Source: Candidatus Pelethomonas intestinigallinarum
Lineage (GTDB): Bacteria; Bacillota; Clostridia; Oscillospirales; Oscillospiraceae
NCBI GenBank assembly: GCA_018712665.1
Contig: DVGP01000148.1
Coordinates: 1-15,792 of the forward strand
DNA: 15,792 nt
Direction of reading: 5' to 3'
Shown: positions 1 through 6,987 of the stretch, one piece after another
Numbering within the stretch: the stretch's first letter is position 1
Layout of the letters: every line of letters begins with the position of its first letter
Notes under the pieces: model-generated
Databases searched by the model: none
What the model was told of the DNA's origin: nothing
What the model saw: only the letters and a program-made list of their open reading frames with translations
Program-made: the position numbers and the translations under genes

Positions 1-50
1 CTGTAACGATTTTGACCAAAAAGCTACTGGACTTACCCCCGCCGATTTGT

Positions 51-188
51 TAAAATATTGTCAGAGATATCCCCCAACTTCACGCCCATTGAAAAGGAGG
101 TATCCCCCATGAAAGCGAGGAGAGTTTTTTCTGTCGCCGCCATCGCGCTGAGCCTCTGCCTGCTGGCGGGGCTGTGCGGCTGCTCCGG
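51..188 (+). repeat. Leader and signal-peptide duplication, copy 1
   Basis: This stretch carries the 5' leader, ribosome binding site and lipoprotein signal-peptide codons of the first lipoprotein gene. It recurs at 875-1014. From 91 to 188 it is identical base for base to 917-1014 (98 bp). Upstream of that, 51-90 matches 875-916 apart from a few substitutions and two single-base insertions. The homology decays abruptly just after the lipobox cysteine codon, so the repeat is confined to the expression and export signals. A TAAAAT at 51-56 could be a -10 element, but I see no convincing -35 partner. Confidence 0.9.
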
Positions 189-867
189 TGAGGCGGAGGT
201 CTCACCAGCTCTGGAATTCCAGGGCATCCCCTGGAACAGCAGTCCCGAGGAGGTCTGCGAGGCCCTGGGGCTGGACATCAATCGCCAGGAGCTCAGCACC
301 ACCAGCGACGGCTCCCAGCTGCTGACGGTCTCGGGCAGTGAGTTTTTCGGAGAACCGGCGGTGTATACCTATTTTTTCTTCGACAACTATACGCCAGAGG
401 CCAGCGACTACTACGGCCTCAGCATGGTGCAGATATTCTATCCCGAGGACTGCGATAAAGGGGCAATTCTGTCCGCTCTGACCAAGGAGTATGGTCCAGA
501 GGCCCAGGAGTACACCCAGTACAGCTACTTTACCGGCGAGGAGATAACATACACGAAAACGGAGGAGGGAAGCTCCCGCTGGTTCTCCCAGCGCACCATG
601 GCCGATATCCTGACCAACCTCTCCGAGGAGGACAGGCAGACATTTCTCGATTTTTATGTGGATGGCCTCAGCGACGAGGCCGCGGAAGCCTTCGCGGCGG
701 CTGAGCCAGCCGCGTACATCCAGTGGGAAGAGGACTACTACAGCTGGGTCTCCAATTCCTTCGGCGGAACGCAGTCGCAGCATGAGGAGTACGGGCGCGT
801 CGCCTGGGTCAACCTCAACGGCGCTATTGTCGCCCGTGCGAAGCAGATGTTTGGAGCCGACGAATAA
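109..867 (+). CDS. Predicted lipoprotein, tandem paralogue 1
   Basis: This encodes a 252-residue secreted lipoprotein of a family I do not recognise. The start is the ATG at 109, with AAGGAGG at 94-100. An in-frame TTG at 58 would put charged residues ahead of the signal peptide and lacks a ribosome binding site. Residues 1-25 are a classic type II signal peptide: basic K-A-R-R, a hydrophobic core, then L-C-G-C with the lipidated Cys at 25. The mature part is acidic and rich in aromatic residues. It opens with LEFQGIPWNSSPEEVCEALG, a 'GIPW-S-EEV' opening I associate with various bacterial secreted proteins. There is no transmembrane segment after the signal. The neighbouring gene at 935-1684 is a paralogue aligning over its full length. 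The likely location is the outer face of the cytoplasmic membrane. Function is unknown. Confidence 0.88.
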   Translation: MKARRVFSVAAIALSLCLLAGLCGCSGEAEVSPALEFQGIPWNSSPEEVCEALGLDINRQELSTTSDGSQLLTVSGSEFFGEPAVYTYFFFDNYTPEASDYYGLSMVQIFYPEDCDKGAILSALTKEYGPEAQEYTQYSYFTGEEITYTKTEEGSSRWFSQRTMADILTNLSEEDRQTFLDFYVDGLSDEAAEAFAAAEPAAYIQWEEDYYSWVSNSFGGTQSQHEEYGRVAWVNLNGAIVARAKQMFGADE

Positions 868-874
868 TACTCCG

Positions 875-1014
875 TAAAGATATTGTTAGAGATATTCCCC
901 CAACTTCACGCCCATCGAAAAGGAGGTATCCCCCATGAAAGCGAGGAGAGTTTTTTCTGTCGCCGCCATCGCGCTGAGCCTCTGCCTGCTGGCGGGGCTG
1001 TGCGGCTGCTCCGG
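875..1014 (+). repeat. Leader and signal-peptide duplication, copy 2
   Basis: This is the second copy of the leader plus signal-peptide block found at 51-188, starting eight bases after the stop of the first lipoprotein gene. Positions 917-1014 are identical to 91-188. Because the duplicated block includes the upstream leader, each gene may carry its own translation signals and possibly its own promoter. Confidence 0.9.
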
Positions 1015-1684
1015 GGAGGCGGGAACCCCGGCGGAGCCCACCGGCATAGAGTTTCAAGACATCCCCTGGAACAGTGGTCCCGAGGAGGTCTGCGAGGCCC
1101 TGGGGTTGAACATGGACACGCTGGAGCGGGAGGAAGACAGCTACTCCGTCACCTTGACGGCGCGGGACATGGAGGCCTTCGGGACCACAGCCACACTGGC
1201 GCAATTCCGCTTCTTCAACTTTTCCCCGGAGGAGGGCGGCTACTGCGGCCTGGACCAGGTCCATATCGTCTTCCCGGAGAGCGCCGACAAGGAGGCGGTC
1301 CTGGCCGCGTTGACGGAGGCCTTCGGCCCGGAGGCCCAGGAGTACACCCAGTACGACTACATCACCGGCAGGCCGCGGACCTACGCCAAGGAGGAGGGAA
1401 TCTCCCGCTGGTTCTCCCCGACCAAGCTGGGCGACGTTCTGTCCGAGGAGGAGCGGCCGGCCTTCCGGGATCTGTACCTGATGGGGCTCAGCGACGAGGA
1501 TCTGGCAAGCCTCATGGAATCGGAGCCCGTGTCCATCGCCACCTGGACAGAGGACTACTACGGTCAGATCGAGGCCGAGCACGGCAGCACCCCCGCTCTG
1601 AAGGCCGCTGTCGAGGAGTACGGGCGGGTGGCGACCCTCGATCTCAACGGCGAGCACATGGCCCGGGTGCTCCAGATGTCCTAG
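935..1684 (+). CDS. Predicted lipoprotein, tandem paralogue 2
   Basis: This encodes a 249-residue lipoprotein paralogous to the gene at 109-867. The start is the ATG at 935 with AAGGAGG at 920-926. The first 27 residues are identical to those of its neighbour, including the lipobox L-C-G-C with Cys25. Shared blocks in the mature part include PWNS-PEEVCEALGL, GPEAQEYTQY near the middle, SRWFS, GLSDE and EEYGRVA-LNG near the C-terminus. Between them the sequences differ substantially. No enzymatic motif is visible, and function is unknown. The 67-nt gap to the first gene contains the duplicated leader. A terminator hairpin follows 15 nt after the stop, so the two genes probably form their own transcription unit or two units. 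A cell-surface or binding role is only a guess from the export signal. Confidence 0.88.
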   Translation: MKARRVFSVAAIALSLCLLAGLCGCSGEAGTPAEPTGIEFQDIPWNSGPEEVCEALGLNMDTLEREEDSYSVTLTARDMEAFGTTATLAQFRFFNFSPEEGGYCGLDQVHIVFPESADKEAVLAALTEAFGPEAQEYTQYDYITGRPRTYAKEEGISRWFSPTKLGDVLSEEERPAFRDLYLMGLSDEDLASLMESEPVSIATWTEDYYGQIEAEHGSTPALKAAVEEYGRVATLDLNGEHMARVLQMS

Positions 1685-1699
1685 CCCTCCGGAATATAC

Positions 1700-1740
1700 C
1701 GGCAGCCGCCTCTCTCAGGAGGCGGCTGCCGTCTCGTTTT
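1700..1740 (+). terminator. Probable terminator after the lipoprotein pair
   Basis: A perfect 12-bp stem pairs 1700-1711 with 1720-1731 around an 8-nt loop, and is followed by a T-rich run ending in TTTT at 1737-1740. It starts 15 nt after the stop codon of the second lipoprotein gene. The stem is very stable. The T-tract is interrupted (TCTCGTTTT), so this is a good but not ideal intrinsic terminator. Confidence 0.7.
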
Positions 1741-1770
1741 CGGAGCAGTCGGGCAGATCGTTTGACAACA

Positions 1771-1804
1771 AGAGAGCGCCGGGGCCTGTGCCCCGGCGCT
1801 CTCT
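1771..1804. other. 15-bp perfect hairpin between convergent genes
   Basis: A perfect 15-bp GC-rich stem pairs 1771-1785 with 1790-1804 around a CTGT loop. It lies in the space between the lipoprotein genes (+) and carB (-), which converge here. Neither side has a real T-tract, so it could be a bidirectional transcription barrier or a 3'-end stabilising structure, but it is not a textbook intrinsic terminator. The first hairpin at 1700-1731 has the better T-run. Confidence 0.5.
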
Positions 1805-2085
1805 CTTGAAATTGGAGGATCAGATGAAAAAGAAGTCTTGTCTCTTGCAAGTATTAAGATACACAGCTTTTGTTAAGAAAACCAGCGGCAATCGTTACAA
1901 AAGTCTTAACTCTTTTTTTGCTATGCAAAAGCATAGCAAAAGTGGCCCTGTGCCGTCTCTGACGGCACGGCCTGGAATTTCAGCGCGTGGGCCGGGGACG
2001 GCCCACATGCGCGAAACTTCATGCGCCTCGCACCTCTGCTCGTTATCGTGGCGCGCTCAGGGCGCATGAAGCTTCCCCCCGCCGC
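1805..2085. other. Gene-free, hairpin-rich spacer downstream of carB
   Basis: No credible gene is present in 1685-2085. After the two hairpins above, this segment holds four more inverted repeats in a row: TTTTGCTATGC at 1916-1926 with its complement at 1931-1941 (loop AAAA); a 7-bp stem at 1950-1956 / 1962-1968; an 8-bp stem at 1987-1994 / 1999-2006; and an 11-bp pair at 2017-2027 / 2061-2071 with a 33-nt loop. The last would sit just after the carB stop in the carB transcript. None has a proper T-run on either strand. The GGGCCGGGGA hairpin motif at 1989-1998 recurs at the right ends of the large repeats (11768-11777 and 15770-15779). This may therefore be a diverged intergenic repeat of the same general kind. 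Confidence 0.5.
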
Positions 2086-5000
2086 TCACTCGTCGATGGT
2101 GGAGATGCGGCTGGTCACCGCCTCCAGCACGTCCAGCAGGGCCCGGACGGTGTCCAGGGAGGTGAAGGTGGTAAGGTTGTTCTCGATGGCCAGGCGGCGC
2201 ATGGCCACGCCGGCGTTCACGTGCTGGGAGGAGCTCAGGTCCCGGGTGTTGATGATGTAGGCCACCCGGCCGCTGCGTATGAGGCCGGTGATCTCCGCCG
2301 GGTCCTCGGTGTAGTCCCGGCGGACCCGGGTGCGGATGCCGTGGTCCTTCAGGAACTGGGCGGTGCCGGTGGTGGCCTCAATATTGAAGCCCAGGCGGTA
2401 GAACCGCCCCACCAGGGGCAGGGCCTCCTCCAGGTCCTCCGGGCAGATGGACAGCAGCACCGTCCCGTGGTCCTGGAGCTTCATCCCCGCGGCCTGCATG
2501 GCCTTGTACAGGGCGTAGGGCAGCCGGTCGTCGTAGCCGATGGCCTCGCCGGTGGACTTCATCTCCGGGGAGAGGTAGGCGTCAAGCCCGGAGAGCTTGC
2601 TGAAGGAGAACACCGGCACCTTGCAGTACCATCTCTTCTTCTCCGGCGGGTAGAGCTCCGTGAAGCCCTGGTCCCGCAGGCTCTCCCCCAGGATCACCTT
2701 GGTGGCGATGTCCGCCAGGGAGTAGCCCGTGGCCTTGGAGAGGAAGGGCACCGTCCGGGAGGACCGGGGGTTGACCTCGATGATGTAGACCTTGTCCTCC
2801 CGGTCCACGATGAACTGGATGTTATAAAGGCCCACGATGCCGATACCCAGGCCCAGCTTCTTCGTGTAGTCCAGAATGGTGTCCTTCACCGCCTGGGAGA
2901 TGGAGAAGGTGGGATACACGCTGACGGAGTCCCCGGAGTGGACGCCGGTGCGCTCCACCAGCTCCATGATGCCGGGGACGAACACGTCCCGCCCGTCGCA
3001 GATGGCGTCCACCTCCACCTCCTTGCCGATGATGTACTTGTCCACCAGCACGGGCTTGTCGGCGTCCACCTCCACGGCGGTCTTCAGGTAGCGGCGGAGC
3101 ATCTCCTCCCCCGTCACGATCTCCATGGCCCGGCCCCCCAGCACGAAGCTGGGCCGGACCAGGACGGGGTAGCCGATGGCGGCGGCCACCTTCACGCCCT
3201 CCTCCACGCTGGTGACGGCCTCGCCCCGGGGCTGGGGGATGTCCAGGTCCCGGAGGACCTGCTCAAAGACTTTCCGGTCCTCCGCCCGCTCGATGGCGGC
3301 GCAGTCGGTGCCGATGATCTTCACCCCGTGGTCCATCAGGGGCTGGGCCAGGTTGATGGCGGTCTGGCCCCCCAGGGAGGCGATGACCCCCACGGGCTTC
3401 TCCAGCTCGATGACGTTCATCACGTCCTCCACCGTCAGGGGCTCGAAGTAGAGCTTGTCGCTGCAGGTGTAGTCGGTGGAGACGGTCTCCGGGTTGTTGT
3501 TGATGATGATGGCGTCGTAGCCGCTGGCCTTGATGGTCTGGACGGCGTGGACGGTGGAGTAGTCGAACTCCACCCCCTGGCCGATGCGGATGGGCCCGCT
3601 GCCCAGGACGATGATCTTCTTGTGGGGGGAGACGATGGACTCGTTCTCCTCCTCATAGGTGGAGTAGAAGTAGGGGACGTAGCTGTCGAACTCGCTGGCG
3701 CAGGTGTCAATCATCTTGTACACCGGGAAGATGCCCAGCTCCCGACGCTTCTCGTACACCTCCCGCTCCGTACACTTCCACAGCCAGGCGATGGCCCTGT
3801 CGGAGAAGCCCTTCCGCTTGGCCTTCCGCAAAATGGTCTCGTCCCAGGGCCGGGCCTTGATCTCCCCCTCGTAGCGGACGATGTTGGAGATCTTGTCCAG
3901 AAACAGCATGTCGATCTGGGTGGCCTCCCAGATGACCCCCAGGTCCGTGCCCCGGCTCATGAGCTCTGCGATGGCGAAGATCCGGTCGTCGGTGCCCAGC
4001 TTGATGTAGTCGGTGAGCTCCCGCTCGCTGTAGCTGTCGAACTTGCTCATGTAGATGTGGCCCACGCCGATCTCCAGGGACCGCACCGCCTTGAGGATGC
4101 TCTCCTGGAGGGTGCGGCCCACGGCCATCACCTCGCCGGTGGCCTTCATCTGGGTGGACAGGACGTTGCTGGCGCTGGTGAACTTGTCGAAGGGGAACCG
4201 GGGCATCTTGGTGACCACGTAGTCCAGGGTGGGCTCGAAGCTGGCGGGGGTGTTGGCCAGGCGGATCTCGTCTAAGTGCATCCCCACGGAGATCTTGGCG
4301 GACACCCGGGCGATGGGGTAGCCGCTGGCCTTGCTGGCCAGAGCCGAGGACCGGGACACCCGGGGGTTGACCTCGATGACGTAGTACTGGAAAGACTGGG
4401 GGTCCAGGGCGAACTGGACGTTGCAGCCCCCCTCGATCCTCAGGGCCCGGATCAGCCGCAGGGCGCTGTCCCGCAGGAGGTGGTACTCCTTGTTGGTCAG
4501 GGTCTGGCTGGGGGCCACCACAATGGAGTCCCCGGTGTGGATGCCCACGGGGTCGATGTTCTCCATATTGCACACGGTGATGGCGGTGTCGTTGGCGTCC
4601 CGCATCACCTCGTACTCGATCTCCTTGTAGCCCTTGATGCTCTTCTCGATGAGCACCTGGTGGACCGGGGAGAGCTCCAGGGCGTTGCGCATCATGTCCC
4701 GCAGCTCCCCGTCGTTGGCGGCGAAGCCGCCGCCGGTGCCCCCCAGGGTGAAGGCCGGGCGCAAGATCACCGGGTAGCCGATCTCTTCAGCGGCCTGGAG
4801 GGCCTCCTCCACGGAGTGGGTGATCTGGGAGGGCACCACCGGCTCCCCCAGGGAGAGGCACAGCTCCTTGAACAGCTCCCGGTCCTCCGCCTTCTGGATG
4901 CTCTCGTAGCTGGTGCCCAGCAGCTCCACGCCGCACTCGTCCAGCACCCCCTGGCGCTTGAGCTCCATGGCCAGGTTCAGCCCCGTCTGCCCGCCAATGC

Positions 5001-5265
5001 CGGGGACGATGGTGTCGGGCCGCTCAAAGCGCAGGATCTTGGCCAGATACTCCACCGTCAGGGGCTCCATGTACACCTTGTCCGCCACGGTGGTGTCGGT
5101 CATGATGGTGGCGGGGTTGGAGTTGGCCAGGACCACCTGGTACCCCTCCTCCTTCAGGGCCAGGCAGGCCTGGGTGCCGGCGTAGTCGAACTCCGCCGCC
5201 TGGCCGATGACGATGGGTCCGGAGCCGATGACCAGGATCTTCTTCAAGTCTGTCCGCTTAGGCAT
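2086..5265 (-). CDS. carB: Carbamoyl-phosphate synthase, large subunit
   Basis: This 1059-residue subunit makes carbamoyl phosphate from bicarbonate, two ATP and ammonia channelled from CarA, for pyrimidine and arginine synthesis. The tandem architecture is plain. The first ATP-grasp half opens with KKILVIGSGPIVIGQAAEFD at 8-27 and has its metal/ATP block IEVNPRVSRSSALASKA at 297-313. A linker/oligomerisation region spans about 400-550. The second half opens with KKIIVLGSGPIRIGQGVEFD at 549-568 and has IEVNPRSSRTVPFLSKATG at 829-847. A C-terminal MGS-like allosteric domain runs from about 935 to 1059, with EATTGTAQFLKDHG at 963-976. Length matches the bacterial family. The ATG at 5265 lies inside the end of carA (8-nt overlap), with GGAGGG just upstream. 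The protein is complete, with no missing blocks. Confidence 0.98.
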   Translation of the reverse strand: MPKRTDLKKILVIGSGPIVIGQAAEFDYAGTQACLALKEEGYQVVLANSNPATIMTDTTVADKVYMEPLTVEYLAKILRFERPDTIVPGIGGQTGLNLAMELKRQGVLDECGVELLGTSYESIQKAEDRELFKELCLSLGEPVVPSQITHSVEEALQAAEEIGYPVILRPAFTLGGTGGGFAANDGELRDMMRNALELSPVHQVLIEKSIKGYKEIEYEVMRDANDTAITVCNMENIDPVGIHTGDSIVVAPSQTLTNKEYHLLRDSALRLIRALRIEGGCNVQFALDPQSFQYYVIEVNPRVSRSSALASKASGYPIARVSAKISVGMHLDEIRLANTPASFEPTLDYVVTKMPRFPFDKFTSASNVLSTQMKATGEVMAVGRTLQESILKAVRSLEIGVGHIYMSKFDSYSERELTDYIKLGTDDRIFAIAELMSRGTDLGVIWEATQIDMLFLDKISNIVRYEGEIKARPWDETILRKAKRKGFSDRAIAWLWKCTEREVYEKRRELGIFPVYKMIDTCASEFDSYVPYFYSTYEEENESIVSPHKKIIVLGSGPIRIGQGVEFDYSTVHAVQTIKASGYDAIIINNNPETVSTDYTCSDKLYFEPLTVEDVMNVIELEKPVGVIASLGGQTAINLAQPLMDHGVKIIGTDCAAIERAEDRKVFEQVLRDLDIPQPRGEAVTSVEEGVKVAAAIGYPVLVRPSFVLGGRAMEIVTGEEMLRRYLKTAVEVDADKPVLVDKYIIGKEVEVDAICDGRDVFVPGIMELVERTGVHSGDSVSVYPTFSISQAVKDTILDYTKKLGLGIGIVGLYNIQFIVDREDKVYIIEVNPRSSRTVPFLSKATGYSLADIATKVILGESLRDQGFTELYPPEKKRWYCKVPVFSFSKLSGLDAYLSPEMKSTGEAIGYDDRLPYALYKAMQAAGMKLQDHGTVLLSICPEDLEEALPLVGRFYRLGFNIEATTGTAQFLKDHGIRTRVRRDYTEDPAEITGLIRSGRVAYIINTRDLSSSQHVNAGVAMRRLAIENNLTTFTSLDTVRALLDVLEAVTSRISTIDE

Positions 5266-6355
5266 GGCGCTTTCCCTCCTCCATCATCTCAATGAACTGG
5301 TCGAACAGGTACCCGCTGTCCTGGGGCCCGGGGGCGCTCTCCGGGTGGTACTGGACGGAGAACACCCGGTCCCTGGGGCAGGCCAGCCCCTCCACCGTGT
5401 CGTCCAGCAGGTTGATGTGGGTCACCTCCAGGCCCGTGCCCTCCAGGGAGGCGCGGTCCACGGCGTAGCTGTGGTTCTGGCTGGTGATCTCCAGCTTTCC
5501 GGTGCCCAGGTTTTTCACCGGGTGGTTGCCTCCCCGGTGGCCGAACTTCAGCTTGTAGGTCCTGCCGCCGTAGGCCAGGGCGATCATCTGGTGGCCCAGG
5601 CAGATGCCGAAGATGGGGTAGAGCCCCCGCAGCTGCCGCACCAGGCGGATCACCGGCTCCACGTCCTCCGGGTCCCCGGGGCCGTTGGAGAGGAACACCC
5701 CGTCGGGGGCCATGCCCATGATGACGGAGGCGGGGGTGTCGTAGGGCACCACGGTGACGTTGCAGCCCCTGGCGTTCAAGGATCGGACGATGTTGAGCTT
5801 GATGCCGCAGTCCACCGCCACCACATTGTACCTGTGGTTGGAGGTCCGGGCGTACCAGCGCTTGCGGCAGCTCACCCGGGAGACCTGGTCCCGGGGCAGC
5901 TCCGTGGCCGCCAGGATGGCCAGGGCCTCCTCCCGGGGGGTGCCGATATCCGTGATGAGGGCCTTCCGGCTGCCGTGGTCCCGGATGCTGCGGGTCAGCT
6001 TCCGGGTGTCGATGCCCTCCACGGCGGGAATGCCGTAGTCCTCCAGGATCTCCGAGAGGGTCTTGGTGTAGCGGAAGTTGCTGGGGATGTCGTTGTACTC
6101 CCGGACCGCCAGGCCGCCGATGGTGGGGATCTTGGTCTCAAAATCCTCGTCTGTGATGCCGTAGTTGCCGATGATGGGGTAGGTCATCACCACCAGCTGG
6201 TCGGTGTAGGACGGGTCGGACACGATCTCCTGGTAGCCCACCATGGAGGTGTTGAACACGATCTCGCACACCCGGTCCCCCCGGGCGCCGAAGCGGTAGC
6301 CCCGGTACTCGCTGCCGTCGGCCAGCACGATCTTGCAGTCATAGTCTCTGATCAT
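5258..6355 (-). CDS. carA: Carbamoyl-phosphate synthase, small (glutaminase) subunit
   Basis: This 365-residue subunit hydrolyses glutamine and passes ammonia to CarB. The N-terminal CPSase-small domain shows the family block FNTSMVGYQEIVSDPSYTDQ at 34-53. The C-terminal class I glutamine amidotransferase domain carries the nucleophile Cys252 in FGICLGHQ, and the His337/Glu339 pair in QYHPESAPGPQD. SNGPGDPEDVEP at 223-234 is also typical. The start is the ATG at 6353-6355 (read on the - strand), preceded by GGAGAGGAG. Its stop overlaps the start of carB, implying translational coupling in a two-gene operon. Its leader contains a terminator-like hairpin (6400-6453), so expression is probably attenuated. 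It is divergent from the purine cluster. Confidence 0.97.
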   Translation of the reverse strand: MIRDYDCKIVLADGSEYRGYRFGARGDRVCEIVFNTSMVGYQEIVSDPSYTDQLVVMTYPIIGNYGITDEDFETKIPTIGGLAVREYNDIPSNFRYTKTLSEILEDYGIPAVEGIDTRKLTRSIRDHGSRKALITDIGTPREEALAILAATELPRDQVSRVSCRKRWYARTSNHRYNVVAVDCGIKLNIVRSLNARGCNVTVVPYDTPASVIMGMAPDGVFLSNGPGDPEDVEPVIRLVRQLRGLYPIFGICLGHQMIALAYGGRTYKLKFGHRGGNHPVKNLGTGKLEITSQNHSYAVDRASLEGTGLEVTHINLLDDTVEGLACPRDRVFSVQYHPESAPGPQDSGYLFDQFIEMMEEGKRHA

Positions 6356-6399
6356 TTGCTCGCTCCTCTCCTCGCCCCGCGGACGGGGGCGGCTTTTTC

Positions 6400-6453
6400 A
6401 AAAAAAGAAAAACCCGGCTCACACAGACGGGAATACCAGTCCGTGGAACCGGG
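6400..6453 (-). terminator. Attenuator-like terminator in the carA leader
   Basis: Read on the - strand, a long imperfect stem begins with CCCGG and closes with CCGGG (6453 to 6413). It is followed at once by a T-rich tract, TTTTTCTTTTTTT (6412-6400). It lies about 45 nt before the carA start codon, so it must be read through for carAB to be expressed. That is the arrangement of a transcription attenuator. Upstream leader segments (6475-6500) can form another partial stem, but I could not define a specific antiterminator. The effector (PyrR/UMP, arginine or other) cannot be read from the sequence. Confidence 0.6.
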
Positions 6454-6568
6454 AAACAGAGGCGGCAGGGACAGCGGGACCAATACCGGGACCCGTTTGG
6501 CAAACACCGCTCAAAAGCCCTCTCTCCATGGTCAGCTCCCCCTTCCGCCGCAGCTAAATTTTTGTGAG

Positions 6569-6632
6569 GTATGCTAACTTTTATTGCGTATTTCCCCGTA
6601 GTTTCCGGAAAAACGTCTAAAATTTAACATAC
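6569..6632. promoter_or_regulatory. Inverted repeat in the carA-purE control region
   Basis: GTATGCTAAC-TTTTA on the + strand (6569-6583) and GTATGTTAAA-TTTTA on the - strand (6632-6618) are near-identical arms facing each other. Near the centre sits a perfect 10-bp palindrome, TTTCCGGAAA (6602-6611). The segment is markedly AT-rich for this genome and lies upstream of the carA leader, so it probably includes the carAB promoter and perhaps an operator. TATGTT (6630-6625) and TAGCAT on the - strand are possible -10 elements without good -35 partners. It does not match the B. subtilis PurBox well. Confidence 0.35.
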
Positions 6633-6691
6633 TTTTTTCACATTCGCTTTGAAAAATATCTCACAGATCCCGCCAAAAGTCAAGGCCGGGG

Positions 6692-6709
6692 AGAGAAAAT
6701 ATTTTCTCT
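6692..6709. promoter_or_regulatory. 18-bp perfect palindrome, candidate operator
   Basis: AGAGAAAATATTTTCTCT is a perfect 18-bp palindrome in the intergenic region between the divergent carA and purE genes. It lies upstream of the likely purE promoter. Perfect dyads of this length usually reflect a dimeric repressor or activator site, but no regulator gene is in the window and no known consensus is matched. A chance AT-rich palindrome remains possible. Confidence 0.3.
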
Positions 6710-6770
6710 TTATGGAACTTCCCCATAGGGGGGCTGGGGAAGGCGGGGCGGATTCATACAGAATTTCATC

Positions 6771-6804
6771 TTGCGTTTTTTTTCCGAAAATGGTAGGTTA
6801 TATG
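6771..6804 (+). promoter_or_regulatory. Possible purE promoter
   Basis: TTGCGT at 6771-6776 resembles a -35 box. TATATG at 6799-6804 resembles a -10 box, but the spacing is too long (22 nt). TAGGTT at 6794-6799 gives 17-nt spacing but is a poor -10. A start near 6810 would place the riboswitch P1 stem (6821) close to the 5' end of the RNA, which fits. The location is better supported than the exact boxes. Confidence 0.3.
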
Positions 6805-6820
6805 TGTTAATTGAAGAAAA

Positions 6821-6900
6821 GCCCGCCTGCAACTGACGGGACTGTGGAGCACACCACATGGGAGCAGGCGGGCGGCACCTTTGTCGACCGTCTGGGCAGC
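6821..6900 (+). promoter_or_regulatory. ZTP (ZMP/ZTP, pfl motif) riboswitch
   Basis: This leader matches the pfl-motif aptamer in sequence and fold. P1 is a perfect 10-bp stem, GCCCGCCTGC at 6821-6830 with 6864-6873. The conserved CTGACGGGAC follows at 6833-6842. P2 is TGTGG (6843-6847) with CCACA (6854-6858), then the conserved ATGGGAG side. Next come the linker and the diagnostic GTCGACCGTCTGGGC at 6883-6897. The defining pseudoknot is visible: GACGG at 6835-6839 pairs with CCGTC at 6888-6892. P3 pairs 6882-6885 with 6895-6898. The known ligands are AICAR monophosphate (ZMP) and ZTP, which accumulate when 10-formyl-THF is short. The terminator that follows shares P3 bases, so ligand binding should switch the operon on. 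Confidence 0.95.
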
Positions 6901-6934
6901 CTGTCTCCAAAGGGGACGGGACTGCCCATTTTTT
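6894..6934 (+). terminator. Riboswitch-controlled intrinsic terminator
   Basis: GGGCAG at 6894-6899 pairs with CTGCCC at 6922-6927, and GTCTCC at 6903-6908 pairs with GGGGAC at 6912-6917. A run of six T follows at 6929-6934. The first arm is the same GGGCA that forms the 3' strand of aptamer helix P3, so aptamer and terminator exclude each other. Ligand-stabilised P3 and pseudoknot should block the terminator and allow purE transcription. A small hairpin at 6937-6952 lies between it and the purE ribosome binding site. Confidence 0.9.
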
Positions 6935-6987
6935 GTTGAAAGGCCCCTTTCAGCAGGAATTTTACGCATCGCGAGGAGGAAAAACGA

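Noticed and set aside
1788..2069. 93-codon + strand frame after the 15-bp hairpin
   Set aside because: It runs through successive inverted repeats, begins inside a hairpin arm, has no ribosome binding site and no recognisable protein features.
1987..5295. Long + strand reading frames (about 760 and 340 codons) opposite carB
   Set aside because: They are antisense to a complete, motif-rich CarB. Their translations are low-complexity, rich in Gly, Val, His, Asp and Leu, as expected from the complementary strand of GC-biased codons.
6456..6540. PyrR-binding loop or T-box in the carA leader
   Set aside because: A GAGAGAGGGCTTTT stretch weakly recalls a PyrR loop, and GGTCCCGC weakly recalls a T-box region. 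Neither matches the consensus well enough to name.
5207..6577. 456-codon + strand frame opposite carA
   Set aside because: It is an antisense shadow of CarA with the same compositional bias. No domain is recognisable and there is no ribosome binding site.
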